From NCBI RefSeq assembly GCF_012395835.1, contig NZ_JAAZSQ010000002.1:303015-367014 (forward strand): a stretch of 64,000 bases of DNA, given 5' to 3'. Both the position numbers and the translations under genes were made by a program. Each line of letters starts with the position of its first letter. Positions within the stretch are counted from its first letter, which is position 1. Below the pieces are notes generated by a model. That model worked only from the letters and a program-made list of their open reading frames with translations, did no database searches and was not told where the DNA came from. Below, piece by piece: positions 63,380 through 64,000 of this stretch. The DNA comes from Arthrobacter mobilis (GTDB lineage: Bacteria > Actinomycetota > Actinomycetes > Actinomycetales > Micrococcaceae).

Positions 63380-64000
63380 TCAGCTGCGCGGGGTGACCCC
63401 GAGCGGGCGGCCGGCCAGGCCGCGGGGGCGGGCCGCCAGGGCATTCGCGATTCCTCGCAGGGCCCCGGCGGCGGCCGAATCCTCCGCGGAGAGCACTATC
63501 GGCCGGCCGCTGTCGCCGCCTTCGCGCAGCCGCGGCTCCAGCGGGATGCTGCCGAGCAGCGGGACCGGCGCCCCGAGGGCGGTGCCGAGCCGTTCCGCCA
63601 CCGCTGCGCCGCCGCCGGAGCCGAAGATCTCCATCCGGGAGCCGTCTTCCAGTTCGAGCCAGGACATGTTCTCGATCACCCCGGCTACCTGCTGGCCCGT
63701 CTGCGCGGCGATGGAACCGGCCCGCTCGGCAACCTCCGCCGCGGCGGCCTGCGGCGTGGTGACCACCAGGATTTCCGACGACGGCAGCAGCTGCGCGACC
63801 GAGATGGCCACGTCCCCGGTGCCGGGCGGCAGGTCCAGGAACAATGCGTCCAGGTCGCCGAAGTACACATCGGTGAGGAACTGCTCCAGGGCGCGGTGCA
63901 GCATCGGTCCGCGCCAGGCGACCGGCTGGTTGCCGGTGACGAACATGCCGATCGAAATCGCCTTGACCCCGTAGGCCACCGGCGGCAGGATCATCTCGTC
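63380..64000 (-). CDS. mrp: Mrp/NBP35-type Fe-S cluster carrier ATPase, C-terminal part (start outside window)
   Basis: The frame is open through the right edge, so about 207 C-terminal codons are present. FVTGNQPVAWRGPM, FLDLPPGTGDVAISVAQLLP and the late GSIPLEPRLREGGDSGRPIV are characteristic of Mrp/ApbC P-loop ATPases that carry Fe-S clusters; the Walker A region lies beyond the window. It converges on tatB with 12 bp between. The TatB-Mrp arrangement matches the Rv1224-Rv1229c neighbourhood. Confidence 0.93.
   Translation of the reverse strand, partial: DEMILPPVAYGVKAISIGMFVTGNQPVAWRGPMLHRALEQFLTDVYFGDLDALFLDLPPGTGDVAISVAQLLPSSEILVVTTPQAAAAEVAERAGSIAAQTGQQVAGVIENMSWLELEDGSRMEIFGSGGGAAVAERLGTALGAPVPLLGSIPLEPRLREGGDSGRPIVLSAEDSAAAGALRGIANALAARPRGLAGRPLGVTPRS

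Overview
The window comes from a high-GC Gram-positive chromosome. Codon use, protein similarity and gene order point to an actinobacterium of the Micrococcaceae (Arthrobacter-like). Two stretches follow gene orders known from Mycobacterium tuberculosis: the Rv0991c-Rv0996 block (FmdB/Ruc, 5-FTHF cyclo-ligase, galU, rimJ-like, sepX; moeA is absent) and the Rv1201c-Rv1229c block (dapD, dapE, LOG protein, DivIVA-like, DUF3117, methyltransferase, sigE, anti-sigma factor, tatB, mrp). The organism name is inference; gene order and motifs are seen directly.

Layout. 0-7 kb: end of a large helicase-like protein, SAF/RcpC protein, CIRCE-controlled FmdB/Ruc, folate cyclo-ligase, galU, acetyltransferase, sepX, TPR protein. 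7-13.7 kb: Nudix hydrolase, OpuC-type osmolyte ABC operon, aminotransferase, PPK2. 13.7-19.9 kb: xseAB, membrane protein, ispH, rmuC, ychF. 19.9-33.3 kb: accessory region in three segments. 33.3-41.3 kb: VOC protein and a complete peptide ABC transporter. 41.3-49 kb: typA, ferredoxin, dapC, citrate synthase, galE. 49-55.6 kb: muramidase-like protein, dapD/dapE and a glutamate-type ABC operon. 55.7-64 kb: LOG protein, DivIVA-like protein, PIG-V-like mannosyltransferase, DUF3117, pepA, methyltransferase, sigE/anti-sigma, tatB, mrp (cut by the window edge).

Most unusual region. The last ~24 bp of ychF are repeated downstream in the same orientation at 21.2 kb and 23.2 kb, and in degenerate form at 33.25 kb, just after selB. 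Each of the first three copies is followed by its own, unrelated, strong terminator-like hairpin. The repeats at 21.2 and 23.2 kb also share a 20-bp arm upstream that is not part of ychF. The repeats cut the region into three cargo units: (1) a decayed DUF3090/SCO1664 gene pair; (2) a rhodanese, a small unknown protein and ArfB; (3) a complete selenocysteine module: a formate dehydrogenase with an in-frame TGA and SECIS hairpin, its Fe-S and NrfD subunits, selD, tRNA-Sec, selA and selB. No integrase or transposase is visible. This looks like serial insertion of cargo units at the 3' end of ychF.

Regulation. Many genes (at least 17, plus tRNA-Sec) have a TANNNT -10 element 6-8 nt before the start codon, so leaderless transcription appears common. 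A near-perfect CIRCE operator next to the -10 of the FmdB/Ruc gene indicates HrcA heat-shock control. Interspersed palindromic repeats lie at several gene junctions.
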